A stretch of DNA of 64,000 nucleotides, taken from positions 1 through 64,000 of the forward strand of contig NZ_QLNP01000063.1 in NCBI RefSeq assembly GCF_003261175.1, given 5' to 3'. Below are positions 7,456-16,143 of this stretch, one piece after another (the stretch's first letter is position 1; each line of letters begins with the position of its first letter). The DNA is from Arthrobacter globiformis. GTDB lineage: Bacteria > Actinomycetota > Actinomycetes > Actinomycetales > Micrococcaceae. The translations under genes were made by a program, and so were the position numbers. The notes under the pieces were generated by a model. It was not told where the DNA came from, did no database searches, and saw only the letters and a program-made list of their open reading frames with translations.

Positions 7456-8706
7456 ATGCCCTCTAATCCGCTTCGGCACGCCGTGGCCCGCATGGGCGGC
7501 CGGGATCCGCACCAGCTGCACCGGACAGCCACCCCGCTGGAACTCTTCTTCGACCTGACTTTCGTGATCGCCTTCGGGGTGGCTGGCAGCCAGTTCGCCC
7601 ACGAGATCGCAGAGGGACACTTCGGCGCCGGGCTGCTCGGCTTTTCCTTCGCGATGTTTGCCGTCATCTGGGCGTGGATCAATTTCACCTGGTTCGCCAG
7701 CGCCTACGACACCGACGACTGGGTGTTCCGGGTGGTCACCATGGTTCAGCTGCTCGGTGTCCTGATCCTGGCGATGGGCATCGAGCCCATGTTCCACTCC
7801 CTGGTGGAGGGGAGGCATGTGGAGAACACGGCCATCGTCGGCGGCTACGTCATCATGAGGCTTGCCCTGGTCTTTCAGTGGCTGCGCGCTGCCCGGCAGG
7901 ATCCGGCCCGCAGGCAGACGTGCCTGCGCTACGCGGGATACCTGGCAGTGGTCCAGCTTGGGTGGATCGCTGTGCTGTTCATCCAGGCGGACGTCGCCAC
8001 CACCTTCCTGATGATCGCACCGCTGTATGTCCTGGAGCTGGCCACTCCGTACGCCGCCGAACGGAACGCCGCCACGCCCTGGCACGCCCACCACACCGCT
8101 GAACGCTACGGCCTGCTGGCCATCATCGCGCTCGGCGAATGCCTGATCGGCGCCGTCGAGACACTCCGGGCCATCGTTGCCAGCCATGGCTGGTCCGTTG
8201 ATGCCGCCCTGGTGGGTTTCGGCGGCACCGCGCTGGCCTTCAGCATGTGGTGGATTTACTTCATCCTTCCCGCCGGCCGGGCACTGCACCTGCAGCGGCA
8301 CCGTTCCTACTTCTTCGGCTACGGCCACATCCCCGTCTTCGCCGCAATCGCCGCCACGGGCGCTGGCCTGCACGTCGCTGCGTACTACATCGACCACGCC
8401 GCGCACATCAGCGCCGCCGCCGCAGTCGCCAGCATCGCCGTTCCCGTGGCGCTCTTCAAGATCTCGCTTACGGCACTCTTCAGCGTCATGACGTGCGTCG
8501 ACCGCACCCTCATCGCCGTCACTACAGGAGTGGTGGTTGTGCTCGCGGGAAGCGTGGCACTGGCGGCCGCGGGCGTCTCCGTTCCCGTCTGCCTGCTTGT
8601 CATTGTTGCGGCGCTCGGTGCCTCGATCGTCATCGATGAGCGCCGGAGCACGGATCTGCTGCACGCGGCGCTGGCGAAGCTGGAGCAGCGGGCCAAGCCC
8701 GCCTAA
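7456..8706 (+). CDS. ltrA: Low temperature requirement protein A (LtrA) family membrane protein
   Basis: A 416-residue polytopic membrane protein with about eleven to twelve hydrophobic helices. It opens with the family signature TPLELFFDLTFVIAF (charged EL.FDL motif before helix 1). A second family motif, TAERYGLLAIIALGE, lies near residue 220. LtrA was first named in Listeria for growth at low temperature; its biochemical role is not established. The gene begins 3 bases after the terpene-cyclase-like gene and lacks a ribosome site, so it is translated by coupling or from a leaderless transcript. Its stop overlaps the gluQRS stop on the other strand by 4 bases. Confidence 0.85.
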   Translation: MPSNPLRHAVARMGGRDPHQLHRTATPLELFFDLTFVIAFGVAGSQFAHEIAEGHFGAGLLGFSFAMFAVIWAWINFTWFASAYDTDDWVFRVVTMVQLLGVLILAMGIEPMFHSLVEGRHVENTAIVGGYVIMRLALVFQWLRAARQDPARRQTCLRYAGYLAVVQLGWIAVLFIQADVATTFLMIAPLYVLELATPYAAERNAATPWHAHHTAERYGLLAIIALGECLIGAVETLRAIVASHGWSVDAALVGFGGTALAFSMWWIYFILPAGRALHLQRHRSYFFGYGHIPVFAAIAATGAGLHVAAYYIDHAAHISAAAAVASIAVPVALFKISLTALFSVMTCVDRTLIAVTTGVVVVLAGSVALAAAGVSVPVCLLVIVAALGASIVIDERRSTDLLHAALAKLEQRAKPA

Positions 8707-9605
8707 CTCGCTCCGCTACGCTCACGCCAAACCCACGGACCACGCGGCAGGCGGGCAGGTGAAAACCCCTTGAGGGCGGTCTCCAGGGATGCGCCAGGGA
8801 GGCCCAGTGATTCCAAAATGATGCGCTGCACGGCTTCCGCGGACCTTCCGACGGCGGCCAGGTCGCTCAGCGTTACCGCGCCGTCCCGCTTTGCAAGACG
8901 GGCGCCGTCGGCGTTCACCACCAGCGGCACGTGGGCATATTCCGGGACGGGAATATTCAAGAGTGATGCCAGATATGCCTGCCGGGGTGTGGACGGCAGA
9001 AGATCGTCGCCGCGGACCACCTGGTCTATGCCCTGTTCGGCATCATCCACGACGACGGCCAGGTTGTACGCGGTCACGCCGTCGTTCCGGCGCAGGACAA
9101 AGTCGTCCACGACGCCCGTGAACGTCCCGTGCAGCACGTCCTCCACCGTCCACCCGGGAACAGAGGAACGCAGCCGGATCGCGGCCGGACGGGTGGACCG
9201 CTTGAACTCGAGCTCCGCCGCCGACAATCGGCGGCATGTGCCGGGATAGGCTCCCTGCGGTGCGTGCGGCGCGGAGGGTGCCTCTTGGATCTCACGGCGG
9301 GTGCAGAAGCATTCGTACGTCAGCCCGGCGGCGGCCAGCCGTCCGATGGCCGCCGTGTACAGCGCTTCGCGGTGCGTCTGACGCACCACCGCACCGTCCC
9401 AGGTCACCCCGACGGCCGCCAAGTCCCGCAGCTGCACGGCCTCAGCCCCTGCCCGCGCGCGGTCGAGGTCTTCGACGCGCAGCAGAAACCGCCGTCCGGT
9501 GGAACGGGCAAAGAGCCATGCAAGGATTGCCGTCCGGAGGTTTCCCACATGGAGCTCACCGGACGGGCTCGGTGCGAAGCGGCCAGCGCAAGTCATGCCA
9601 TCCAC
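8703..9605 (-). CDS. gluQ: Glutamyl-Q tRNA(Asp) synthetase
   Basis: A 300-residue protein, a truncated class I glutamyl-tRNA synthetase without an anticodon-binding domain. It attaches glutamate to queuosine at position 34 of tRNA-Asp. The HIGH-type motif is in FAPSPSGELHVGNLRTA at residues 10-26. The zinc-binding set is CFC...Y..C (YECFCTRREI and YPGTC). The KMSKS-type loop is LAKRDGAVTL. The length is typical of the family. Two ATGs, at 9605 and 9596, are possible starts; the longer is given. An imperfect hairpin lies 17 bases upstream. The stop codon overlaps the ltrA stop. Confidence 0.92.
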   Translation of the reverse strand: MDGMTCAGRFAPSPSGELHVGNLRTAILAWLFARSTGRRFLLRVEDLDRARAGAEAVQLRDLAAVGVTWDGAVVRQTHREALYTAAIGRLAAAGLTYECFCTRREIQEAPSAPHAPQGAYPGTCRRLSAAELEFKRSTRPAAIRLRSSVPGWTVEDVLHGTFTGVVDDFVLRRNDGVTAYNLAVVVDDAEQGIDQVVRGDDLLPSTPRQAYLASLLNIPVPEYAHVPLVVNADGARLAKRDGAVTLSDLAAVGRSAEAVQRIILESLGLPGASLETALKGFSPARLPRGPWVWRERSGAS

Positions 9606-9955
9606 TCTATGCCGAACACCACAAGAGCCCCTCAGCTACCGCGCTCCGGGCGTTGGCCGGGGATCGGTGGCTCAGGGGCTCTTGCCGTGCCTGCCCTGAA
9701 CGAACTGCGTTCCGGAATCGAGGCACTTCCTGCGGAAAGACGAATGCGTGAACAAGTGTCAATCAGCGGCTGCCTCCTTGCGGGAAGCGTGGTCCAGGGG
9801 GCCGGGTGGTGTGCCGGGGGCCTGTAGCCTGCTGGCTGCGGGGGTAACCGTTGCCTGCGTTGCCACTATCTGAGCAGAAGACTTACAGTAGGCGCAACGG
9901 GCGCTGAACCGACTGGTCAATCTGACTAGTTATGCGGGCCTGAACAGGACAGGAA
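9606..9955. other. Divergent intergenic region with a long hairpin
   Basis: About 350 bases between the start of gluQ and the start of an Lrp-type regulator. It holds a hairpin at 9622-9684 with 19-base arms (2 mismatches) and loop of 25. No convincing coding sequence is present. Promoters for both genes should be here; the sequence before the regulator (around 9925) is relatively A/T-rich. Confidence 0.5.
9622..9684. repeat. Imperfect 19-base inverted repeat upstream of gluQ
   Basis: Arms 9622-9640 (CAAGAGCCCCTCAGCTACC) and 9666-9684 pair with two mismatches. It lies between divergent genes, so it is not a normal terminator for either. It could be a dispersed repeat or a leader structure of the gluQ mRNA. 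Confidence 0.6.
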
Positions 9956-10423
9956 GTGATCAGATTGCAGGAGCTCGACGCCACCGACCGGAGGATCCTT
10001 TCGGCCTTGGACGAGGATCCGCGGCTGCCCATCATGGTCCTGTCCCAGCGGCTGGGCCTGGCCCGCGGAACTGTACAGTCGCGCCTGGAGCGGATGACGG
10101 CGTCGGGCGCCCTCCGGCCCAATAGCAGCCGTGTTCTGCCTGCGGCGCTGGGCCGCGGCGTTGCCGCCGCGGTCAGCGCCGAACTGGACCAGAGCCACCT
10201 CAACGAGGCCATCGCTGCGCTGCGCGAAATCCCGGAAGTACTGGAGTGCCACGCCCCTGCCGGCGACACGGACCTGCTGATCCGGGTGGTGGCCACCAGC
10301 CCTGATGACCTGTACCGGGTCTCCGAGGAGATCCGCCTATGCCCGGGAATCGTCCGGACGTCCACCAGCATGTTCCTGCGCGAGGTAATTCCCTACCGGA
10401 CTACGGGCCTCCTAGAGCACTGA
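9956..10423 (+). CDS. Lrp/AsnC-family transcriptional regulator
   Basis: A 155-residue feast/famine regulator. The N-terminal winged-helix HTH (LDATDRRILSALDEDPRLP, then LSQRLGLARGTVQSRLERM) binds DNA. The C-terminal half (about 70-145) is the AsnC/RAM ligand-binding domain, which forms octamers and usually binds an amino acid. No catabolic or transport gene is directly adjacent, so its target is unclear. The start is GTG with a close AGGA site. Confidence 0.88.
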   Translation: MIRLQELDATDRRILSALDEDPRLPIMVLSQRLGLARGTVQSRLERMTASGALRPNSSRVLPAALGRGVAAAVSAELDQSHLNEAIAALREIPEVLECHAPAGDTDLLIRVVATSPDDLYRVSEEIRLCPGIVRTSTSMFLREVIPYRTTGLLEH

Positions 10424-10608
10424 CCAAACCCCCTTGGAGTGGCGCTCCGATACTGCGCAAATCATTGGGGAAAACTGCGCATATTCCGGGGGCTGTCCTG
10501 CGGTGGCAGCTGTAATCTGATTTAGCATCTGCCGCAGCACTGGGCACGCAGCGGGTGCATTGTTCGCTCGGGGTCTCCGCCGGGGGGTCGGTCTCAATAA
10601 GGAACTCA

Positions 10609-13332
10609 ATGCGCTCTTTTTCCCGTTCAATCGCGTCGGTCACCGGATTGCTGGTTCTCGCCGCGGGCCTCGTCTCGCTTCCCGCCGCCGCCTCGGTGGC
10701 TGCCACAGATCCTGCCGCGGGCGGCACTGCACTGCCGGTGGAGTCCCCGACGGAACAGGAGCACCACGGATACGAATCCGCGCCCGGCGTGCCGATGGAC
10801 GGGCCGCCTTCCGGACTGGCCCTGCAGACCGAGGCGGGGGTGACCGCTCCCGTTCCAATCACAGTCAAACTCGTCGTGGCCACCCTCGTCGATAACAGGG
10901 ACGTCGTTCCGATGGCCCAGGCAGAAACGGCCGTAACGGCCTCCAGCAACTACTGGAAGGCGATGTCCGCCGGCCGCATCTCCATGACCGTGACCGAGCG
11001 GGCCACCTTCGACTCCAAAACAGCGCGGTCGACGGACTCGTACTACGACATGATCAACAAGATCACGAGCGAGCTGAAGTGGACCTATAGCGCCAACAAG
11101 GCGCTCGTGATCTTTGTGCCCAGCGCCACGCTCGGCGGGGGCGCCCTGGGCGCCGGCTACAGCAGCAACGGCAACAGCGGTCGGGTGCTGATGCCGAAGA
11201 TTAGCGGCTTCACCAGCAGCGTGATCGCACACGAGTTCGGGCACGTCCTGGGATCCATGCACGCCGACGCCCTGCAGTGCAGCAGCGGCGTTTCGGATGT
11301 GGGCGTCACCAGCACCGGGCAGTTCACTGATTCCTCCTGCTATATCCGGGAATACGGCGACAGCACCGACCTGATGGGGCTGTCCAGCTACAGCATGCCG
11401 GTGATCAGTTCGCCGTTCTGGGAGGCCAGGGGCCTCGGAAATGGCACTGATGTCCGCGATCTCGGCGTGGCTTCCGGCGTGAAGAGCTACACACTGAAGC
11501 CGTGGGGCGACACGAAGTTGGCCTACCGTGCGGTGAAGTTCGCAGATCCGGTCAGCCGGGAGGTCTACTACCTGGAGCTCCGCCAGCCGGTCGGCTACGA
11601 CGCCTACCTGGCCAGCGGGTCCGCGGGCAACCGCGGCGTAAAGGTGGTCCAGCGGGGCGGCGCCACCCCCTCGTCCTCGCTGGTACTGATGCCGTCCACC
11701 GTTCCATTCAGCGGGTACTACGCCAACAATCACACGTGGCAGGCCGGCAGCACGTTCATCACGAATGCGGGAACCCGGGTCACCATCAATGCCGTCACCG
11801 CCACCTCGGCCTCTGTCACCATCGATGCCGACCTCGCGCGGCACACCAAGATCCAGTTCTCGGCCGGCGACTTCAACGGTGACGGACGCCCGGACATGGT
11901 CTCCCGCGAAGCCGACGGTTCACTCCTGCTGCTCCCCGGCCTGGGTGGAAATAAGCTCGGCACCCCCGTCAAGATCGGTTCCGGCTGGAATGCCTTCAAC
12001 CTGGTCCTCGGCAACGGGGACTTCAACGGGGACGGAAAATCGGACATCATTGCCCGCACCTCCGACGGCGGCCTGTGGCTTTACCCCGGCAGCGGAACCG
12101 GCGGCTTCCAGCCCCGCAAGCAGATTGGCTCCGGGTGGCAGATCTTCAAGCGCGTCGTGGCCGCGGGTGATTTCGACGGCGACAGCAAGCGGGACCTGCT
12201 GGCCATCCGGGGCGATGGCACCCTCCTGCTGTACCCCGGAAACGGGATCGGCGGCTTTGCTGCCGCACGCCAGGTGGGCTCCGGTTGGCAGGCGTTCACT
12301 GCTGTGGCTTCAGCCAACGGCTTGGCGGACGATTCGCCGGGTCTGCTGGCACGCTCAAGCGACGGAGTGGTCTACCTTTATCCCGGAAATGGAACCGGCG
12401 GGTTCGGGCCCCGGAAAACCATGTCCACGGGCTGGAACGGCGTAGCCGACATCGTCGGTGACCAGGACTTCACGGGCGACGGAAAAACTGACATGCTGGC
12501 CGCCAGCACGGCCGGCTCCATGACGGTTCATGCCGGAAACGGATCAGGTGGCTTTGCAGGGCGCCTGACAATCGGGGCCGGCTGGGGCCGGTTCAACAAG
12601 GTCTGGGAGGCCGGAGACTTTGATGGTGATGGACGGCCGGACATCCTCGCCCGCACGTCCCAGGGCGACCTGCTGCTCTATGCGGGCAACGGATCTGGCG
12701 GCTTCCGGGCCTCTCGCCTGATCGGCAGCGGCTGGAACGCGTTCACCCAGATTCTCTCCGCCGGGAACTTCGACGGTGCCGGCGGTCCGGATCTGATCGT
12801 TTCTTCCCCAGATGGCGGGCTGCTGATGTATCCCACTGACGGCCGGGGTAACTTTTATCCCTCGAAGCGGATCGGCAACGGCTGGAACGTCTTTTCCCGG
12901 ATACTTGCACCCGGCGACTTCAACGGCGACGGGAAGGCGGACATCATAGGACAGTCTGCGGACGGCACGATGTGGCTCTACCCGGGCAGCGGCACAGGGG
13001 GCTTCCAGCCCAAAAAGCTGATCGGTGCTGGTTGGAACTCCTTCTCTGACGTCATCGGCTCCGGCGACTTCACCGGCGACGGGAAGGCCGACTTGATGGC
13101 CCGGACGGGTGACGGGACGCTCCTTCTCTATCCCGGCAATGGGGCATCGGGTTTCCTTCCAAGCAGACAGATCGGCGCCGGATGGAACACCTACACCACC
13201 ATGGCGGGTGTGGGTCGATTCACTGGAACAGGCAGCCCGAACCTCGTCGCCGTAGCACTGGACGGGACGCTCGTTCTTTACAGCGGGACGGGAACCGGGA
13301 GCTTCCGCAGCGTGATCCTGAATCCCCGCTGA
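10609..13332 (+). CDS. Secreted metzincin-like metalloprotease with ten FG-GAP repeats
   Basis: A 907-residue exported protein. Residues 1-35 form a Sec signal peptide (VTGLLVLAAGLVSLPAAASVA). The zinc signature HEFGHVLGSMH, with His208, Glu209, His212 and His218, fits the metzincin HExxHxxGxxH pattern, so an endopeptidase is expected. From about residue 414 to the end there are ten repeats of about 45-50 residues, each with a calcium-binding-loop-like D.NGDG..D segment (GDFNGDGRPDM, GDFNGDGKSDI and so on) followed by LLLYPG and IG.GW. These form an FG-GAP/VCBS beta-propeller, probably for surface or polysaccharide binding. The repeat near residues 560-575 (ASANGLADDSPGL) has lost its acidic loop. 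The ATG at 10609 with AAGGA is preferred over an upstream GTG at 10555. Confidence 0.87.
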   Translation: MRSFSRSIASVTGLLVLAAGLVSLPAAASVAATDPAAGGTALPVESPTEQEHHGYESAPGVPMDGPPSGLALQTEAGVTAPVPITVKLVVATLVDNRDVVPMAQAETAVTASSNYWKAMSAGRISMTVTERATFDSKTARSTDSYYDMINKITSELKWTYSANKALVIFVPSATLGGGALGAGYSSNGNSGRVLMPKISGFTSSVIAHEFGHVLGSMHADALQCSSGVSDVGVTSTGQFTDSSCYIREYGDSTDLMGLSSYSMPVISSPFWEARGLGNGTDVRDLGVASGVKSYTLKPWGDTKLAYRAVKFADPVSREVYYLELRQPVGYDAYLASGSAGNRGVKVVQRGGATPSSSLVLMPSTVPFSGYYANNHTWQAGSTFITNAGTRVTINAVTATSASVTIDADLARHTKIQFSAGDFNGDGRPDMVSREADGSLLLLPGLGGNKLGTPVKIGSGWNAFNLVLGNGDFNGDGKSDIIARTSDGGLWLYPGSGTGGFQPRKQIGSGWQIFKRVVAAGDFDGDSKRDLLAIRGDGTLLLYPGNGIGGFAAARQVGSGWQAFTAVASANGLADDSPGLLARSSDGVVYLYPGNGTGGFGPRKTMSTGWNGVADIVGDQDFTGDGKTDMLAASTAGSMTVHAGNGSGGFAGRLTIGAGWGRFNKVWEAGDFDGDGRPDILARTSQGDLLLYAGNGSGGFRASRLIGSGWNAFTQILSAGNFDGAGGPDLIVSSPDGGLLMYPTDGRGNFYPSKRIGNGWNVFSRILAPGDFNGDGKADIIGQSADGTMWLYPGSGTGGFQPKKLIGAGWNSFSDVIGSGDFTGDGKADLMARTGDGTLLLYPGNGASGFLPSRQIGAGWNTYTTMAGVGRFTGTGSPNLVAVALDGTLVLYSGTGTGSFRSVILNPR

Positions 13333-13348
13333 GCACGGGAGACAGTTA

Positions 13349-13414
13349 GGCGCGAACGGACACTTGGGGCCCCGGATCCACTCGGATACGGGGCCCCAAG
13401 TGTCCCTTCGCGCT
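13349..13414. repeat. Palindromic repeat, GCGAACGGACA family, copy 2 (likely bidirectional terminator)
   Basis: Arms of 26 bases (13349-13374 and 13389-13414) pair almost perfectly; both contain the GCGCGAACGGACA / TTGG core of the element at 1458-1513. It sits between convergent genes, 16 bases after the metalloprotease stop and about 40 bases before the end of the lrp gene, so it probably terminates both transcripts. Confidence 0.8.
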
Positions 13415-13456
13415 AGCGGAATGTTCGCGTTCGGGGACGACGGCGGCCGGGCCTCC

Positions 13457-13912
13457 TCAGACAGGCGGGCCTGCATTGGATTTCAGGTTCTTCATCACCA
13501 GGGTTGAGGTCAGCCGTTCCACGCCCGGAAGGACCGTCAGCTCGCTGTCGTAGAAACGCTGGTAGGAGGGCAGGTCCGCCGCGATCACCTTGAGCAGGTA
13601 GTCCGGCGATCCGAACAGCCGCTGCGCCTCCACGATGTTCGGGTTCTCCGCCACCCGGCTCTCGAAGATCTCCATAGTGGGGCGGTCCACCTGCCGGAGC
13701 GTCACGAACACAATCGCCTCAAAACCGAGCCCGACGGCGGCCGGGTCAATGTCCGCCTTATAGCCGCGGATTACGCCGGACTGCTCGAGGTCCCGGAGCC
13801 GGCGGTGGCACGGGGCCACGGTGAGCCCCACCTTGGCGGCCAGGGCCGTGGCAGTCATTCTGCCGTCTTCCTTGAGGTGACGCAAGATATTTCTGTCGAT
13901 ATGGTCGATCAC
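13457..13912 (-). CDS. Lrp/AsnC regulator divergent from the LysE exporter
   Basis: A 151-residue Lrp-family protein. The HTH is HIDRNILRHLKEDGRMT with LAAKVGLTVAPCHRRLRDLE. The C-terminal RAM domain (about 65-140) is complete and includes the conserved G.PDYLLKV segment. It is read divergently from a LysE-type exporter 105 bases away. This arrangement matches the known BrnFE/Lrp and LysE/LysG pairs, in which a regulator senses a surplus amino acid and induces its export. Regulation of the exporter, and probably of itself, is therefore likely. Confidence 0.9.
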   Translation of the reverse strand: MIDHIDRNILRHLKEDGRMTATALAAKVGLTVAPCHRRLRDLEQSGVIRGYKADIDPAAVGLGFEAIVFVTLRQVDRPTMEIFESRVAENPNIVEAQRLFGSPDYLLKVIAADLPSYQRFYDSELTVLPGVERLTSTLVMKNLKSNAGPPV

Positions 13913-14017
13913 GCAAAAATCTTACTCCCAAGGCCGCGATCCAGGCGAAAATGGGCGAGCACTTCTGGCTGCGTTTTGCCTAGGCTTTCCTTACAGCCCA
14001 ACACGCAGGAGCCCGCC
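13913..14017. promoter_or_regulatory. Divergent lrp-lysE control region
   Basis: A 105-base region holding both promoters. GCAAAAATCT near the lrp start and GCGTTTTGCC near the lysE promoter form a loose inverted pair about 50 bases apart. TAGGCT at 13981-13986 is a candidate -10 for lysE. Lrp proteins bind such spaced weak sites cooperatively. Confidence 0.4.
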
Positions 14018-14665
14018 ATGAATCCCCAGCTTTTCCTCGCCTTTATCGTGGTCGCAGCCGCCCTCGCCTGTACCCCGGGGGTGGACTGGGCCTACTCCAT
14101 CACTGCGGGCTTGGGCCGCCGCAGTTTCGTGCCTGCCGTGGCGGGGCTGTGCAGCGGTTACGTACTGCACACCCTGCTGATGGTCGCCGGCCTGGCCGCA
14201 GTCCTGGCCAGTATGCCGGGTCTGCTGGGCTGGATCACGGTGGCCGGTGCCGTCTACCTGCTGTGGCTGGGGACTGTCACCATCAGGTCATGGCGCGGTG
14301 CGAGCTTCACGGCAGGTGCCGCCGTCGGGAATCCGGGGCAGAATCAGCTCCGGTCCTTCCTCCAGGGCATGGGGACCAGCGGCATCAATCCCAAGGGCCT
14401 GCTGTTCTTCCTCGCCCTCGTGCCGCAGTTCGTCAGCGCCGACGCTCCGCTGCCCGTGCCGGTACAGTCCGGACTGCTGGGCCTGACGTTCGTGCTGCTC
14501 GCGGCCCTGGTGTACACCTGCGTGGCCCTGCTGTCGCGGAAACTGCTGCAGTCCCGGCCTAATGCGGCCCGCCGCGTGACGCTGACCAGCGGCGTCATCA
14601 TGGTGCTCCTGGGCGCCGCGCTGCTCTCGGAGCAGCTGCTGCCTGCCCTGGGCAGATTCGTATAA
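14018..14665 (+). CDS. LysE/RhtB-family amino-acid exporter
   Basis: A 215-residue membrane protein with six hydrophobic helices. It starts MNPQLFLAFIVVAAALACTPGVDWAYSI-like, where the family usually has a PGPD/N motif (here TPGVDW). GINPKGLLFFLALVPQF is the second conserved block (N.K..LFF...PQF). The predicted action is proton-driven export of an amino acid or analogue. The ATG at 14018 follows a CAGGAG site; longer in-frame starts would run through the divergent regulator. It is probably controlled by the Lrp regulator read in the other direction. Confidence 0.9.
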   Translation: MNPQLFLAFIVVAAALACTPGVDWAYSITAGLGRRSFVPAVAGLCSGYVLHTLLMVAGLAAVLASMPGLLGWITVAGAVYLLWLGTVTIRSWRGASFTAGAAVGNPGQNQLRSFLQGMGTSGINPKGLLFFLALVPQFVSADAPLPVPVQSGLLGLTFVLLAALVYTCVALLSRKLLQSRPNAARRVTLTSGVIMVLLGAALLSEQLLPALGRFV

Positions 14666-14733
14666 GAGCAGATTCGTACAGAGGCAGCTCCGCGTAGGAT
14701 CCGGGCCGCCCGGAATCCGACCCGGCGGCAGGC

Positions 14734-15093
14734 TCAGACCTTCTGCTCCATAAACCACTCGGTGAAGCCCGAGGCCCGCCCGTGGGCATCGAGCCGGATC
14801 ACCCACAGGTTTTCGTAGTTCGGGCGGTCATCAAGGTACGACGTGCGGCCCTGCACGAACGCGAGGTCGCCGTCGGACCCCAGCAGCGACCATTCGAACG
14901 TCCAGTCCTCAGGCTGGTCCGCCGACCCGATCCAGCGCTCCACGATCTGTTCGCGGCCGCGCCACGGGTCGGGGTCGTAGGGCCGCGTGGCGTACACGGC
15001 ATCCTCGGTGAACAGGGCCCCGATGTCTTCGGGGTCGTTCGTGGTCCATGCTGCTACGTACTTGTCCATCCACTGCCTGATTGCGTCAGTCAT
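14734..15093 (-). CDS. SnoaL/NTF2-like domain protein
   Basis: A 119-residue single-domain protein with the alpha-plus-beta-cone fold of the SnoaL/nuclear transport factor 2 family: WMDKYVAAWTTNDPEDIGALFTEDAVYATRP-type N-terminal helix and strand, then W.GREQIVERWI. Members include ketosteroid isomerase-like enzymes and ligand-binding proteins; the specific function here is unknown. The ATG at 15093 gives the usual family N-terminus (MTDAIRQWMDKY); an in-frame ATG 33 bases upstream is possible. The gene stands alone, converging on lysE. Confidence 0.75.
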   Translation of the reverse strand: MTDAIRQWMDKYVAAWTTNDPEDIGALFTEDAVYATRPYDPDPWRGREQIVERWIGSADQPEDWTFEWSLLGSDGDLAFVQGRTSYLDDRPNYENLWVIRLDAHGRASGFTEWFMEQKV

Positions 15094-15154
15094 GGGTCCG
15101 TTGTATCGCGGCCCCGCACTGCCCACAAGAGCCTGCCGCCCACAGGAGCAAGCC

Positions 15155-16117
15155 TCAGTCCCCTCCGAACTGCTTCCACTTCTGTTCCCACGCCCGGCGC
15201 GCTGCGATGTCCTTGCGGATGACCTCGAAGGTTTCGAGCTCCGCCTGCTTGCTTCGCTGCCAATCCCGCGGGTTGAGGGACTTCCGCCCGTTGTCCAGCA
15301 GTATCAGGGCGCGGTCGGTCAGGGCGTCGTTGCGGAGGGACAGGCTGGTCTTCTGCCGCCGCAGGACTTCCTTGAGTGCCTGCTGGGCCTGACTGTGGGC
15401 GCCTAGCCGGCGGAGCGAACGGGCCCGGATCAGAAGCAGCGCCGCCGACAGGTCGTCCGCATTCATCAGGCCCTCGGTCCAGACCACCACCTCCTGGTCC
15501 CGGCCCAAGGCTGCCGCGAGGGCGCACCTCGCCAGCGCGGTGGGCAAGGACGGCGGCAGCCTGACCAGCGTTTCAAGGGCCGCCTCGGTCTGTCCCGTTT
15601 CCCGGAGCGAATGGGAGAGCGCAAGGAAAACCGACTCCTCACTAAACAGCACCGGCACCACGACGCGTTCGGCGACTTCCACCCGTGTGACCACGTGCGT
15701 GAGGTAACTGGCGGCGAACTGGTTCGCCTCGTCGTCGTTCCTGATGGAAAGCCCGCGCTGCAGGAGCTCCGCGGCCCGCAGGTAACCGCCCTGCTTGTAG
15801 GCGAGCAGACCGGCCATCACGCAGCACAGCCCTGCCCAGCCGGGATAGGCGCGGCCGGCGGCGATGAGCCGGTTGGGGTCCGTGCTGGAGAAGATGGCGT
15901 CGTACACGGTCCTGGCCGCTTTGCCGGGCAGCAGCTTGAGCCGCGGGACGCTGCCGTCCACGCTGATCCGGGAGTCCCCTCCCCCGAGGACACCGTGGAT
16001 CAGCCCGCCCATGCCCTCGGCTATTTCGCGCACCGGGGTGCGGACCTTGCCGCCGCCGAAGGGTGTGAGGTCGCGCGTGTCGCGGTAGATCGGTCCTGGA
16101 AACTCCCCCGCGCTCAT
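15155..16117 (-). CDS. TPR-like hypothetical protein
   Basis: A 320-residue soluble protein of unknown function. From about residue 95 it is almost wholly helical, with repeated alanine/leucine helix pairs (LLAYKQGGYLRAAELLQRGL, SHSLRETGQTEAALETLV, LRRLGAHSQAQQALKEVL), typical of tetratricopeptide repeats. A tail rich in basic and acidic residues (RRAWEQKWKQFGGD) ends the protein. The N-terminal 60 residues contain a Gly-rich segment without clear homology. TPR proteins serve as protein-binding scaffolds. The DUF456 gene is downstream by only 10 bases after this gene's start region but is read in the same direction ahead of it, so the two probably form an operon (DUF456 first). Confidence 0.7.
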   Translation of the reverse strand: MSAGEFPGPIYRDTRDLTPFGGGKVRTPVREIAEGMGGLIHGVLGGGDSRISVDGSVPRLKLLPGKAARTVYDAIFSSTDPNRLIAAGRAYPGWAGLCCVMAGLLAYKQGGYLRAAELLQRGLSIRNDDEANQFAASYLTHVVTRVEVAERVVVPVLFSEESVFLALSHSLRETGQTEAALETLVRLPPSLPTALARCALAAALGRDQEVVVWTEGLMNADDLSAALLLIRARSLRRLGAHSQAQQALKEVLRRQKTSLSLRNDALTDRALILLDNGRKSLNPRDWQRSKQAELETFEVIRKDIAARRAWEQKWKQFGGD

Positions 16118-16143
16118 TCCACCATGCTAATAGCGCGACGGAT

